A DNA stretch of 53,002 bases. Source: an uncultured Eubacteriales bacterium. GTDB lineage: Bacteria > Bacillota > Clostridia > Lachnospirales > CAG-274. The stretch lies in the NCBI GenBank assembly GCA_902496345.1, contig CABVAP010000003.1, positions 1 through 53,002 on the forward strand. Direction: 5' to 3'. Shown here one piece after another: positions 25,157-32,999 of the stretch; position 1 is the first letter of the stretch, and each line of letters starts with the position of its first letter. Below the pieces are notes generated by a model, which was not told where the DNA came from, did not search any database, and saw nothing but the letters and a program-made list of their open reading frames with translations. The translations under genes were made by a program, and so were the position numbers.

Positions 25157-26139
25157 TATGCTTTCCCTCCTCCGAATACTTTTGGTTTAGTATATCTGTC
25201 AATCAAAGGAACAGCAAGGTTCATTATAAGGATTGAATAAGAAACACCCTCTGGGTATCCACCGTAAACTCTGATAAGAGCAGTCAAGATACCACAGCCA
25301 ATACCCATAATAATTTGACCAACAGGAGTAACAGGAGAAGAACTGTAATCAGTAGCCATAAAGAACGCACCGAGCATAAGACCACCGATAAATATTTCAT
25401 ACACAGGAACTCTACCGAATGCCCAAGTCAAGATGAACACAGTAGCGATATATGTAACAGGAATTCTCCAAGAAATAACTTTACGAATTAAAAGGTAAAT
25501 ACCACCGATTATAAGAGCAACAGCACAAGTTTCACCGATACAACCGCCAACATTACCAAGTAAAGCGTTTACGATGTCATTAGAAACAGGTGTAAAACCG
25601 GACTCTTTAATTTGAGCAAGTGGAGTTGCATAGCTTGTAGCGTCAACAGTAGTAAAACCGTTAGAAATCCAAGTTGTAAAGTCAGTAAGCCAAACAGGAG
25701 CAGTAAAAGCAGAGCCTGTCATACTTGTTGGATAAGAAGCAACTAAGAAAGCTCTGGCAGCAAGTGCAGGGTTAATAAAGTTTTGTCCTAATCCACCAAA
25801 TAACTGTTTAGCGATAACGATAGCAAAGAACCCACCAACGATAGGAACCCAGATAGGAGCCTCAACAGGCAAGTTCATAGCAAGCAAAAGACCTGTAACA
25901 ACAGCAGAAAGGTCGTGTACAGTAACTTTTTGTTTAGTAAATTTCTGAAAACCAGCCTCAAATAATATACAAGAGGCGATAGAAACACAAATAAGCAAAA
26001 GTGCTTTTAAACCAAAAGCCAAAATTCCCATAATTGCAGCAGGACTTAAGGCAATAATAACATCTCTCATTATCGTATTAGTTGAATTACCGGAACGAAT
26101 ATGAGGAGTTGATGAAACTATAAATTTAGAATTATCCAT
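25156..26139 (-). CDS. rnfD: Rnf complex subunit D (covalent FMN)
   Basis: 327 aa, about eight or nine membrane spans. Family blocks include SSTPHIRSGNSTNTIMRDVI at the N-terminus, GGLGQNFINPALAARAFL (about 115-132) and the flavinylation-type motif SYATPL (169-174, probable FMN threonine T172). A second conserved area is GALMLGAFFMATDYSSSPVT-like (seen as GGLMLGAFFMATDYSSSPV). RnfD is central to Na+ or H+ translocation. Confidence 0.95.
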   Translation of the reverse strand: MDNSKFIVSSTPHIRSGNSTNTIMRDVIIALSPAAIMGILAFGLKALLLICVSIASCILFEAGFQKFTKQKVTVHDLSAVVTGLLLAMNLPVEAPIWVPIVGGFFAIVIAKQLFGGLGQNFINPALAARAFLVASYPTSMTGSAFTAPVWLTDFTTWISNGFTTVDATSYATPLAQIKESGFTPVSNDIVNALLGNVGGCIGETCAVALIIGGIYLLIRKVISWRIPVTYIATVFILTWAFGRVPVYEIFIGGLMLGAFFMATDYSSSPVTPVGQIIMGIGCGILTALIRVYGGYPEGVSYSILIMNLAVPLIDRYTKPKVFGGGKA

Positions 26140-26154
26140 TGTTCAGTCCTCCGT

Positions 26155-27483
26155 TTATTTCTTCTTTTTCATAGCCATAACGGCTCTTTTAGTAACTCTA
26201 ATGGATTGAGCAAGGTGTCTTTTTGCAGGACAGACATAAGAGCAAGAACCACACTCGATACAGTCAAGACCGTGGTTTTTATCAAATGCTTCATAGTCCT
26301 TAGCGATAACGTCGCTGTTAAGTTCAAGAGGCATAAGCCCCATAGGACAGACACCAACACATTTACCACATCTTATACAATTGCTTTCTTCAGGAAGAAT
26401 AGCTTCGTCTTTTGTAAGACATAATATTGCAGAAGATGTTTTGATAATAGGAACATCAAGTGAATACACAGCAATACCCATCATAGGACCACCTGCAATA
26501 ACTTTAGCAGGTTCTTCAACAAATCCACCGGCCATATCAATAAGCTCTCTAAAGCTCATACCAATACGAACTTGATAGTTACCAGGATTTTTAACAGCAC
26601 CACCGGTAAGAGTAACAATTCTTCTCATAAGTGGACGGTCTTTAACAACTGCTCTTTCGATAGCAAGAATTGTATCAACGTTGTCAACGATACAACCAAC
26701 GTCAGCAGGCAATTTACCAGAAGGTACTTCTCTTTTAGTAATAGCATAAATCATCTGTTTTTCAGAACCCTGAGGATATTTAGTCTGAACAGGACAGACA
26801 GTAATTTTGCTATTGTTAGCTGTTGCCTTTGTAAGAACATCAATAGCGTCCGGTTTGTTTGTTTCAACAGCGATATAACCGTGAGCATCTGGGTGAAGTT
26901 TCAAAACAATTTCAAGACCTTTAACAACTCTGTCAGTTTTTTCAAGAAGAATCCTGTGGTCAGTTGTAAGATAAGGTTCACACTCTGCAGCATTAACAAT
27001 AATTGAATCAATTTTTTTGTCAGGAGCAGGATTGAGCTTTATGTGTGTAGGGAAACCAGCACCACCAAGACCAACGATACCGGCATTTTTAACTTTTTCG
27101 ATAATTTTTTCTCTAGAAAAAGTTTCATAGTCAGTATCTGTACCAAGTGAAGGGTCTTCCTCATATAAGCCGTCATTAGTTATAACAATAGCATTAGACA
27201 TAGCTCCAGACGGAGTAAGTACAGATTTAATTTCTTTCACAGTACCAGAAACAGATGCGTGAATAGGTGCAGAAACAAAAGCAGAGCTTTCAGCAATTTT
27301 CTGACCAAGTAAAACTCTATCACCTTTTGCAACAATAGGTTCACAAGGTGCTCCGATATGTTGGCTCATAGGGATAACAATATCAGAGTCAACTGTAGGC
27401 ATTAAAATTTGAATAGGTTTTTGATTTGTATAATGTTTAGAATCTGGTGGGTGAACGCCACGTTTAAAAGTTAACGCTTTCAT
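26155..27483 (-). CDS. rnfC: Rnf complex subunit C (NADH/FMN, Fe-S)
   Basis: 442 aa. It starts MKALTFKRGVHPPDSKHYTN. The flavin/NADH-binding glycine stretch GIVGLGGAGFPTHIKL (about 134-149) is followed by an SLBB-like part. Two [4Fe-4S] motifs, CIRCGKCVGVCP (about 371-382) and CIECGSCSYVCP (about 410-421), close the protein. RnfC is the peripheral subunit that reduces NAD+. First gene of the operon; AAGGAGG precedes the ATG. Confidence 0.95.
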   Translation of the reverse strand: MKALTFKRGVHPPDSKHYTNQKPIQILMPTVDSDIVIPMSQHIGAPCEPIVAKGDRVLLGQKIAESSAFVSAPIHASVSGTVKEIKSVLTPSGAMSNAIVITNDGLYEEDPSLGTDTDYETFSREKIIEKVKNAGIVGLGGAGFPTHIKLNPAPDKKIDSIIVNAAECEPYLTTDHRILLEKTDRVVKGLEIVLKLHPDAHGYIAVETNKPDAIDVLTKATANNSKITVCPVQTKYPQGSEKQMIYAITKREVPSGKLPADVGCIVDNVDTILAIERAVVKDRPLMRRIVTLTGGAVKNPGNYQVRIGMSFRELIDMAGGFVEEPAKVIAGGPMMGIAVYSLDVPIIKTSSAILCLTKDEAILPEESNCIRCGKCVGVCPMGLMPLELNSDVIAKDYEAFDKNHGLDCIECGSCSYVCPAKRHLAQSIRVTKRAVMAMKKKK

Positions 27484-27597
27484 TTTTTAACCTCCTTAAA
27501 ACACTTCTATATACATATATGATAATACAATTTCATATAAAGTACAAGCGTTGATAAAAATTAAACAAATGAATCAATAAAAATATATTCATTATTG

Positions 27598-27631
27598 TTC
27601 AAAAATATTTGTACAAACAAATATTTTTGAA
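27598..27631. promoter_or_regulatory. Perfect 15-bp inverted repeat upstream of rnfC
   Basis: TTCAAAAATATTTGT (27598-27612) and ACAAATATTTTTGAA (27617-27631) with a 4-nt ACAA loop, about 115 nt upstream of rnfC. It could be an operator or a hairpin in the 5' leader. It is not the usual Rex site (TTGTTAA-N4-TTAACAA). Confidence 0.5.
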
Positions 27632-27943
27632 TTAAATACAACTTTAAATCAAAAATGTTTAAAATTCGGCAAATTATCTCAAAATTTTACGTACATCTTT
27701 TAAAATTTCAAAATTTTTTTATTTTTTTTATTTGCCCGGAACATAAAATTTAATAACAAAAAAATTTTTTATTTTTCTTATTTTTTCGCATTATTTTTCA
27801 ATTCTTGTTTAATATATAACAAGCATACAAAAAGTTAACCAAAGCAAACAATTTTATTATTTTAAATATAGTTTATTTAATAATTTGTATCCAATTTGCA
27901 AAAATTCATTTTGACAATGTATACTATCATTTTCGCAAATAAT

Positions 27944-27953
27944 GTGATATAAT
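27944..27953 (+). promoter_or_regulatory. Extended -10 promoter of the glycosylase gene
   Basis: GTGATATAAT, with a TG one base before TATAAT, 25 nt before the start codon. A TTGACA lies at 27911-27916 but too far for normal spacing (31 nt). The ribosome binding site AAGGTGAT follows at 27965-27972. Confidence 0.55.
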
Positions 27954-27978
27954 CAGAAAGAAAGCAAGGTGATATTTT

Positions 27979-28692
27979 ATGTACTTCAAGTATGGTGAAA
28001 AAGAAATATGTTACCTAAAATCAAAAGATAAGAAACTAGCCGAAATAATTGACAAAATCGGTTATGTAGAAAGAACAGTAGATACCGACTTATTTTCTGC
28101 TGTCGTTCATCATATTATCGGGCAACAAATTTCAAACAAAGCATTAGCGACAATATGGAATAGACTAAATGAAAAATTAGAAAAGCTAACAGCAGAAACT
28201 TTAAATAATTTAGATGTAGAGTCGCTACAATCAATAGGCATATCTTTTAGGAAAGCAGAATATATAAAAGATTTTGCAAGAAAAGTAATTAGTAATGAAT
28301 TTAATAACAGGCGAGATCGGAAGAGATCTCGCCTGTTAAAAGATTTTGCAAGAAAAGTAATTAGTAATGAATTTAATATATCGGCTGTAAAAGAAATGTC
28401 AGACAGTGACGCAATCAAAGAGCTTACAAAACTAAAAGGCATAGGTGTATGGACAGCAGAAATGATTTTACTGTTTTGCTTACAACGTCAAAATATTTTT
28501 AGTTTTGACGATTTAGCAATCCAAAGGGGATTGCGTATGATTTATCATCATAGGAAAATTGACCGTAAGCTTTTTGAGAAATATAAAAAAAGATTTACAC
28601 CCTATTGTAGCGTTGCAAGTTTATATATTTGGGCAGTTTCAGGTGGAGCTATACCCGATATGAAAGACTATGCACCAAAAACAAAAAAATAA
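27979..28692 (+). CDS. AlkA-like DNA-3-methyladenine glycosylase, carrying an artefact-like 72-bp insertion
   Basis: 237 aa as written; about 213 aa without the insertion, which is the usual size for this short AlkA group. It removes alkylated bases from DNA in base-excision repair. Family features are HHIIGQQISNKALATIWNRL (about residues 37-56), the helix-hairpin-helix LKGIGVWTAEMILLF and the catalytic-aspartate region FSFDDLAIQRGLRMIY. Residues DFARKVISNEFN occur twice, separated by NRRDRKRSRLLK, which has no place in the fold. At DNA level this is a 40-bp duplication plus 32 bp containing an adapter core. The frame is kept (72 nt), so the gene looks intact, but the extra 24 residues are probably not real. 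Confidence 0.88.
   Translation: MYFKYGEKEICYLKSKDKKLAEIIDKIGYVERTVDTDLFSAVVHHIIGQQISNKALATIWNRLNEKLEKLTAETLNNLDVESLQSIGISFRKAEYIKDFARKVISNEFNNRRDRKRSRLLKDFARKVISNEFNISAVKEMSDSDAIKELTKLKGIGVWTAEMILLFCLQRQNIFSFDDLAIQRGLRMIYHHRKIDRKLFEKYKKRFTPYCSVASLYIWAVSGGAIPDMKDYAPKTKK
28266..28377. repeat. 40-bp direct duplication flanking an Illumina-adapter-like hairpin
   Basis: Copies at 28266-28305 and 28338-28377 are identical (42 bp counting shared edge bases). Between them, in order, lie AACAGGCG (28306-28313), AGATCGGAAGAG (28314-28325), ATCT (28326-28329) and CGCCTGTT (28330-28337). The two 8-mers are exact reverse complements. AGATCGGAAGAG is the common stem of Illumina TruSeq adapters. Confidence 0.92.
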
Positions 28693-28714
28693 AATTTTAG
28701 ATAGGTACATAGAA

Positions 28715-28915
28715 ATGCAAGAAGTAACAGACATAAAAGTGTCATTAGAAAATTGGTTAGAACTCACAAAGACACCAATTGAAGTAAGAGAGCAAGTTTG
28801 CGAACTTATAAGAAATGACATAGAAAAAGGAGAAGTCACAGGCTTTTCGCCATATTTTGTAGATAAGGATATATATTTCACACATCATTGGGTTTATAAT
28901 ATCGGAATAAAATAA
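28715..28915 (+). CDS. Small conserved-looking hypothetical protein
   Basis: 66 aa from the ATG at 28715 (81 aa if the overlapping ATG at 28670 is used). AGGT 8 nt upstream favours the later start. The sequence starts MQEVTDIKVSLENWLELTKT and ends GFSPYFVDKDIYFTHHWVYN followed by IGIK. It is soluble, acidic then aromatic-rich, with no recognised domain. It follows the glycosylase by 22 nt and ends before a strong terminator, so it is probably co-transcribed. Function unknown; it may be a small cytosolic protein. Confidence 0.5.
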   Translation: MQEVTDIKVSLENWLELTKTPIEVREQVCELIRNDIEKGEVTGFSPYFVDKDIYFTHHWVYNIGIK

Positions 28916-29020
28916 AAAATAGTCGATAAGTACAGTATAACCTATCTGTAAAAAAATAAATTTTAACTATAACACTGACTTTAAAAGCGATATAGTCTTT
29001 AGAAATCAAATTTTCATCAA

Positions 29021-29068
29021 AAAAAACAGCTATTTCAAGGTTTAAAAACCCGAAGACAGCTGTTTTTT
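29021..29068. terminator. Bidirectional terminator
   Basis: Arms AAAAAACAGCT / AGCTGTTTTTT (11 bp) enclosing a smaller GGTT/AACC hairpin. It lies between the rightward glycosylase unit and the leftward antiporter, with A- and T-tracts suitable for both directions. Confidence 0.85.
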
Positions 29069-29103
29069 CATTCTAATTTATAAACATACTACTAAATCAA
29101 TTT

Positions 29104-30270
29104 TTACTTAACCGTAAACTTAAGCAATATAGGTGTTATAAGCGTTGTAACAATAACAACAAGGATAACAGCAGGGAATAACTCTGTACTTAAAAGACCA
29201 AGTTCAACACCTTTTTGAGCAACGATAAGAGCAACCTCACCTCTTGAAACCATACCTATACCAATGTTCAAAGCATCTTTGTTAGAGAACTTACAAATCT
29301 TTGCACCAATACCACAACCAATAATTTTTGTAGCGATAGCAACAAGAAGAAGAATTATTGCAAAAATAACAATTCCTGATGATAATTGATGAAGATTTGT
29401 GTCAAAACCTATACTTGCGAAGAATATAGGTGAAAACATCATATAAGAAACCACAGTCATTTTCTTAGCAACATACTCTTTTATACCAAGGTTACAAAGA
29501 ATAAGACCAGCGAAGTAAGCACCTGTAATGTCAGCAACACCAAAGTATACTTCTGAAACATAAGAGAGTATAAGACAGCCAGCAAGACTATAAATTGCAA
29601 TTCTTCTGAAATTATTATTTTTGTTGATAATATTTGCAAAAATATGAACAACAAACGCAACAACAACAATCATAATGAAGTAAAGAACTATTTTCAATAC
29701 AACATCAAGAATAGCAACATTAGGGTCTTTAAAGCTAGTGATAATTGTAAGAACAATGATACCAACAATATCATCAATGATAGCAGCACCTAATATAGCA
29801 GTACCCATTCTACCTTGAAGTTTACCCATTTCTCTAAGTGTTTCAACTGTAATACTAACAGAAGTAGCAGTAAGAACAACGCCGACAAAAACAGCTTTCA
29901 ATATTTCATCAGCACTACCATTATATTCATCAATGCAACCAACATAAGTTAAATATCCACCTATTAAAGGAACGATAACACCTATCATAGCAATAACGAA
30001 TGATGCGAAACCTGTTTTTTTAAGTTCTTTTATGTCTGTATCAATACCAGCCATAAACATAAGTAAGATAACACCTATCTTAGACATAACAGCCAAAAAT
30101 TCAGAACTAGAAGTTCCAGAAACAGCACCTAAAACAGAAGGTCCTAAGATAATACCGGCGACTAAAGCACCAACTACCTGTGGCATATGTATCTTTCTAG
30201 AGAAAAGACCAAGAACTTTTGTTGAAATTAAAATTGCAGCAATTATAACTAAAAAATCGTATGACTCCAT
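29104..30270 (-). CDS. CPA2-family cation:proton antiporter
   Basis: 388 aa, 11-13 membrane spans, no C-terminal RCK/TrkA-N domain. Family blocks are HMPQVVGALVAGIILGPSVL (about 28-47), MFMAGIDTDIKEL, LTATSVSITVETLREMGK and GTAILGAAIIDDIVGIIVL, whose paired aspartates (DD) are the ion-binding site. It exchanges Na+ or K+ for H+ across the cytoplasmic membrane. GGAGG precedes the ATG. It is 20 nt after the ClC gene's stop, so both are likely co-expressed for ion/pH homeostasis. Confidence 0.92.
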   Translation of the reverse strand: MESYDFLVIIAAILISTKVLGLFSRKIHMPQVVGALVAGIILGPSVLGAVSGTSSSEFLAVMSKIGVILLMFMAGIDTDIKELKKTGFASFVIAMIGVIVPLIGGYLTYVGCIDEYNGSADEILKAVFVGVVLTATSVSITVETLREMGKLQGRMGTAILGAAIIDDIVGIIVLTIITSFKDPNVAILDVVLKIVLYFIMIVVVAFVVHIFANIINKNNNFRRIAIYSLAGCLILSYVSEVYFGVADITGAYFAGLILCNLGIKEYVAKKMTVVSYMMFSPIFFASIGFDTNLHQLSSGIVIFAIILLLVAIATKIIGCGIGAKICKFSNKDALNIGIGMVSRGEVALIVAQKGVELGLLSTELFPAVILVVIVTTLITPILLKFTVK

Positions 30271-30289
30271 TTATATTCAGCCTCCTTAC

Positions 30290-31564
30290 TTATTTATGAG
30301 TATTAGTATTTATATACTCTGATTTATATTTTGAATATACTATTTTTTGGCTTTGGTATAGTCCATAATATCCAGAAAGCATATAACTAACCGAAACAGC
30401 CAATAAATAATATGGTAGTCCATCTGTACCGAAAAGCTCAAATCCTATAAGCAATGAAGTTATAGGACAGTTGGTAACACCACAAAAAACTGAAATAAGT
30501 CCAACAGCAGCACAAAGTGACGGTGAAAGACCAATAATGTTACCAAATAAGCAACCAAAGGTTGCCCCAACGAAGAACGAGGGAACAATCTCCCCTCCTC
30601 TGTATCCAGCAGCAATAGTAATTGCAGTAAAAATCATTTTTAGGATAAAATCGTACCAGTTGGTACGTCCGTTGTCTATAGCTCTTGCAATAATATCCAT
30701 ACCGGCACCATTATAGAGAGTTTCACCAGTAAGTTTATATACAATGTATGTTAATGCTAAAACAATAAACCCACCGAATAAAATTCTTAAATAGTGGTTT
30801 CTGAGATGTTTGCGAAATAAATGTTCTGTTTTGTGTAAAATAATACAAAATACAACGCTAACACCTGCACAAAGTATAGCAAGAAGAAATATTTCACCAG
30901 AAGAGATTATTGACAATTCCGGTATCTGACTAACGGCAAATGATTCGCTAGATATTTCAAATATGCTAGAAACGCCTCTACTAACAAGAGCTGCGATAGC
31001 ACAAGGAACAAGTGCCGAATAGTGCATAATTCCAACACTTATAACCTCCATAGAAAAAATAGTAGCTGCCATAGGTGTTCCAAATAAAGAAGTAAAAGCA
31101 GCAGTCATTCCACACATTATAACAACGTGCCTATCCTTGTCGTCAAATTTAAAAATGTTTCCAAAAAAGTTACCCAGGCTACCGCCAATTTGTAAAGCAG
31201 CACCCTCACGACCTACAGAACCACCAAAGAGATGAGTAACAATAGTAGATACAAATATAAGAGGCAACATTTTTATAGGAATTTTTTTGTTTGCGCTTAT
31301 CGATGCAAGAACAAGATTTGTACCTTGCTTGTTTGCACCGTCAAACTTCCTATATATGAAAGCAATAAACAGACCAGCAATAGGCAACATAGTAATGATA
31401 ATAGGGTGTAACATTCTAAGACTTGTTGCACCTTGTACTAATATGTAAAAAACGCTACTTATGAAACCAACTACAAGTGATGTAACTATAGCAAAAATAA
31501 CCCATTTAAAAAGTATAAAAATACGATTTCCTATATGCTCAAATATAATCCTCAAAAAATCCAT
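30290..31564 (-). CDS. ClC-family anion channel/antiporter, possibly fluoride-type
   Basis: 424 aa from the ATG at 31564, chosen because AAGGAG lies 9 nt upstream; an ATG 10 codons earlier lacks a site. ClC signatures are HLFGGSVGREGAALQIGG (gating-glutamate region) and GYRGGEIVPSFFVGATFG. The usual selectivity motif GSGIP reads GTNLV here and GREGP reads GREGA. Fluoride-exporting CLC-F proteins are known to diverge at exactly these places (for example GNNLI and GREGT), so F-/H+ exchange is possible but unproven. I found no fluoride riboswitch upstream. It precedes the CPA2 antiporter. Confidence 0.88.
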   Translation of the reverse strand: MDFLRIIFEHIGNRIFILFKWVIFAIVTSLVVGFISSVFYILVQGATSLRMLHPIIITMLPIAGLFIAFIYRKFDGANKQGTNLVLASISANKKIPIKMLPLIFVSTIVTHLFGGSVGREGAALQIGGSLGNFFGNIFKFDDKDRHVVIMCGMTAAFTSLFGTPMAATIFSMEVISVGIMHYSALVPCAIAALVSRGVSSIFEISSESFAVSQIPELSIISSGEIFLLAILCAGVSVVFCIILHKTEHLFRKHLRNHYLRILFGGFIVLALTYIVYKLTGETLYNGAGMDIIARAIDNGRTNWYDFILKMIFTAITIAAGYRGGEIVPSFFVGATFGCLFGNIIGLSPSLCAAVGLISVFCGVTNCPITSLLIGFELFGTDGLPYYLLAVSVSYMLSGYYGLYQSQKIVYSKYKSEYINTNTHK

Positions 31565-31807
31565 TTTTATTTTCTCCTTAAATTTTTTTACCAAAATTAT
31601 AATAACATAAAAATATCCAAAATAAAAGAAGAAGATAATTTTTGAATTAACGAAAAAAAAGATAAAAGCATAAAATTTTATGTCTAACTTTTAAAAAAGG
31701 TTTTTGTGCAAAAATTTTTTATGTCAATTTCCACTAAATAACACCTATTTAAACCAAAAATATTATTATATTTATAATAATATTTGACATAACATTTTCA
31801 AATTTAA

Positions 31808-31894
31808 CTAAAATGCTACGTATAAATGTAAAAATATATATAATATAAGTCTATTCCAATATAATTGTAAAATGTAACCTATATTTAAAAACAT
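31808..31894 (-). CDS. 28-aa hydrophobic peptide ORF (possible type I toxin relic or leader peptide)
   Basis: An ATG at 31894 with GAAAGGAGG 3 nt upstream. The product is MFLNIGYILQLYWNRLILYI followed by FLHLYVAF, then TAG. It is almost wholly hydrophobic and aromatic. With its dedicated promoter and hairpin leader it resembles in layout the short membrane-peptide loci annotated as holin-like type I toxins in Firmicutes, but the sequence itself does not match one that I recognise. Confidence 0.35.
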   Translation of the reverse strand: MFLNIGYILQLYWNRLILYIFLHLYVAF

Positions 31895-31939
31895 TAACCT
31901 CCTTTCAAGCTATTTAGCACAAAAAAAACACTAAACACA

Positions 31940-31979
31940 GCCAATCCGTCAGACAAAAGGATTAGCGACATTTAATGTC
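31940..31979 (-). promoter_or_regulatory. Double hairpin in the leader upstream of the 28-aa ORF
   Basis: On the minus-strand transcript, GACAT/ATGTC (loop of 3, 31967-31979) is followed immediately by GCTAATCC/GGATTGGC (31940-31966, one G-U pair). Eleven nt later comes a run of eight T, so it may act as an attenuator. Confidence 0.5.
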
Positions 31980-31999
31980 ATCATCACCAGTTGAGCTTA

Positions 32000-32029
32000 A
32001 TTATACACTATTAATAGGTAAAAAGTCAA
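32000..32029 (-). promoter_or_regulatory. Strong sigma-A promoter of the leader/tiny-ORF transcript
   Basis: On the minus strand TTGACT (32029-32024), 18-nt spacer, TATAAT (32005-32000). It lies about 106 nt upstream of the 28-aa ORF and about 435 nt upstream of the ClC gene. Confidence 0.75.
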
Positions 32030-32098
32030 CACTTTATTTCAAAAACAATTAGCATTAAAAACACAAATCCAAATGTGGTCTTTATTTTTAAATATTTA

Positions 32099-32108
32099 GT
32101 GATATAAT
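32099..32108 (+). promoter_or_regulatory. -10 element (GTGATATAAT) upstream of the DUF4250 gene
   Basis: GTGATATAAT with a TG one base before TATAAT, about 57 nt before the start codon. The same 10-mer precedes the alkA-like gene and gap. Confidence 0.5.
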
Positions 32109-32164
32109 CTATATTGTTAAAAAAATATCGTAAATTATAATTAGTATAGAAAGGAATTGATATT

Positions 32165-32341
32165 ATGTCTTTACCAAAAGACCCAATAATGCTTTTAAGT
32201 TATGTAAATACACAGTTACGTGATAACTTTTCATCTCTCGATGACTTTGTTCGTTGTCAAGACGTTGATAAAAACACATTGGTAGAAAAATTAAGTGCTG
32301 TAAATTACACTTATGACGAAAAAACAAACCAATTCAAATAA
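32165..32341 (+). CDS. DUF4250 family protein
   Basis: 58 aa: MSLPKDPIMLLSYVNTQLRD, then FSSLDDFVRCQDVDKNTLVE and KLSAVNYTYDEKTNQFK. The opening and the helix-turn-helix-like middle are the hallmark of the small DUF4250 family, common in Clostridia; the function is unknown. The ribosome binding site AGAAAGGAA lies 8 nt before the ATG. It ends 18 nt before the thioesterase start, so the two form an operon. Confidence 0.85.
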   Translation: MSLPKDPIMLLSYVNTQLRDNFSSLDDFVRCQDVDKNTLVEKLSAVNYTYDEKTNQFK

Positions 32342-32359
32342 ATTAAAGGGGAAGTAATA

Positions 32360-32779
32360 ATGACTTCAAAAACAGATTTAACTGTTCGTTATGCCGAAAC
32401 AGACCAGATGGGAATAGTGTATCATACAAATTATGGAATATGGTACGAAATATCAAGAACGAATTATATAAAAGATTTAGGATATTCATATTCAGATATG
32501 GAAAAAGAAGGGATATTACTCCCCGTTGTAGATTTAAATATTCATTATGTTTCACCAACGTTTTACGATGATAATATAACAATAGAAACTGTTGTTTCAA
32601 AATTAACATCTGTAAAAATAGAATTTTCGTATAAGACCTATAGAAATGGTAATTTTTCAACCCCTGTAAATACAGGTAAATCTGTTCACGCATTTGTAAA
32701 TAAGAATATGCAACTTATAAGTTTAAAAAAAGTATCACCAGAAATATATGAAAAAATTAAAGAATCTATAAACGAATAA
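32360..32779 (+). CDS. Acyl-CoA thioesterase, YbgC/FadM hotdog family
   Basis: 139 aa, one hotdog domain. The catalytic motif RYAETDQMGIVYHTNYGIWY (about 9-28) contains the aspartate of 4-hydroxybenzoyl-CoA thioesterase-like enzymes, followed by ISRTNYIKDLGYSYSDME. It hydrolyses acyl-CoA or acyl-ACP thioesters in the cytosol; the physiological substrate is not predictable. It sits after the DUF4250 gene and before a convergent terminator. Confidence 0.9.
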   Translation: MTSKTDLTVRYAETDQMGIVYHTNYGIWYEISRTNYIKDLGYSYSDMEKEGILLPVVDLNIHYVSPTFYDDNITIETVVSKLTSVKIEFSYKTYRNGNFSTPVNTGKSVHAFVNKNMQLISLKKVSPEIYEKIKESINE

Positions 32780-32808
32780 ATTATGTCAACAAATTAATTA
32801 ATAAAAAC

Positions 32809-32894
32809 AAAAAGGCTGTCAAATTGAATTGACTATAAAAGTCAGATATAAAAATCTAACTGCTAAAATCATATCAAATCAAGACAGCCTTTTT
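32809..32894. terminator. Bidirectional terminator with long structured loop
   Basis: Perfect 12-bp arms AAAAAGGCTGTC / GACAGCCTTTTT enclose 62 nt with smaller hairpins (TGACT/AGTCA). It lies between the convergent thioesterase and amidase genes and shares the GGCTGTC core of other terminators here. Confidence 0.8.
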
Positions 32895-32999
32895 TACTGT
32901 TAAAATTTAAGTTCAAATAAGAAATAAAACCTAATCAAAATATTTGCGTTGTCAAAAAACAATTTTAGACATTAGTAACCCATTCCAAAATAGCAACCA

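Larger units (their letters stand above)
27484..27978. other. 495-bp divergent regulatory region between rnfC and the alkA-like gene
   Basis: Extremely AT-rich. It holds the rnfC ribosome binding site, a perfect 15-bp-arm hairpin at 27598-27631, long T-tracts, and the glycosylase promoter at its right end. No ORF or recognisable riboswitch was seen. Confidence 0.6.
31595..32164. other. 570-bp intergenic region with a leftward leader and tiny ORF
   Basis: Contains, on the minus strand, a sigma-A promoter (32000-32029), two hairpins, a strong ribosome binding site and a 28-codon ORF, and on the plus strand the DUF4250 promoter. The 31595-31807 part is AT-rich without visible features. Confidence 0.6.

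Noticed and set aside
28306..28337. Natural palindromic element or mobile-element footprint inside the alkA-like gene
   Set aside because: The exact adapter core, the complementary 8-mer tags and the exact 40-bp duplication are better explained by short-insert read-through than by a target-site duplication of that size.
31895..32000. Fluoride (crcB) riboswitch upstream of the ClC gene
   Set aside because: GGTGATG and GCTAATCC look superficially similar, but the pseudoknot partner (CACC) and the conserved 3' CCUAC/UACU segment are missing.
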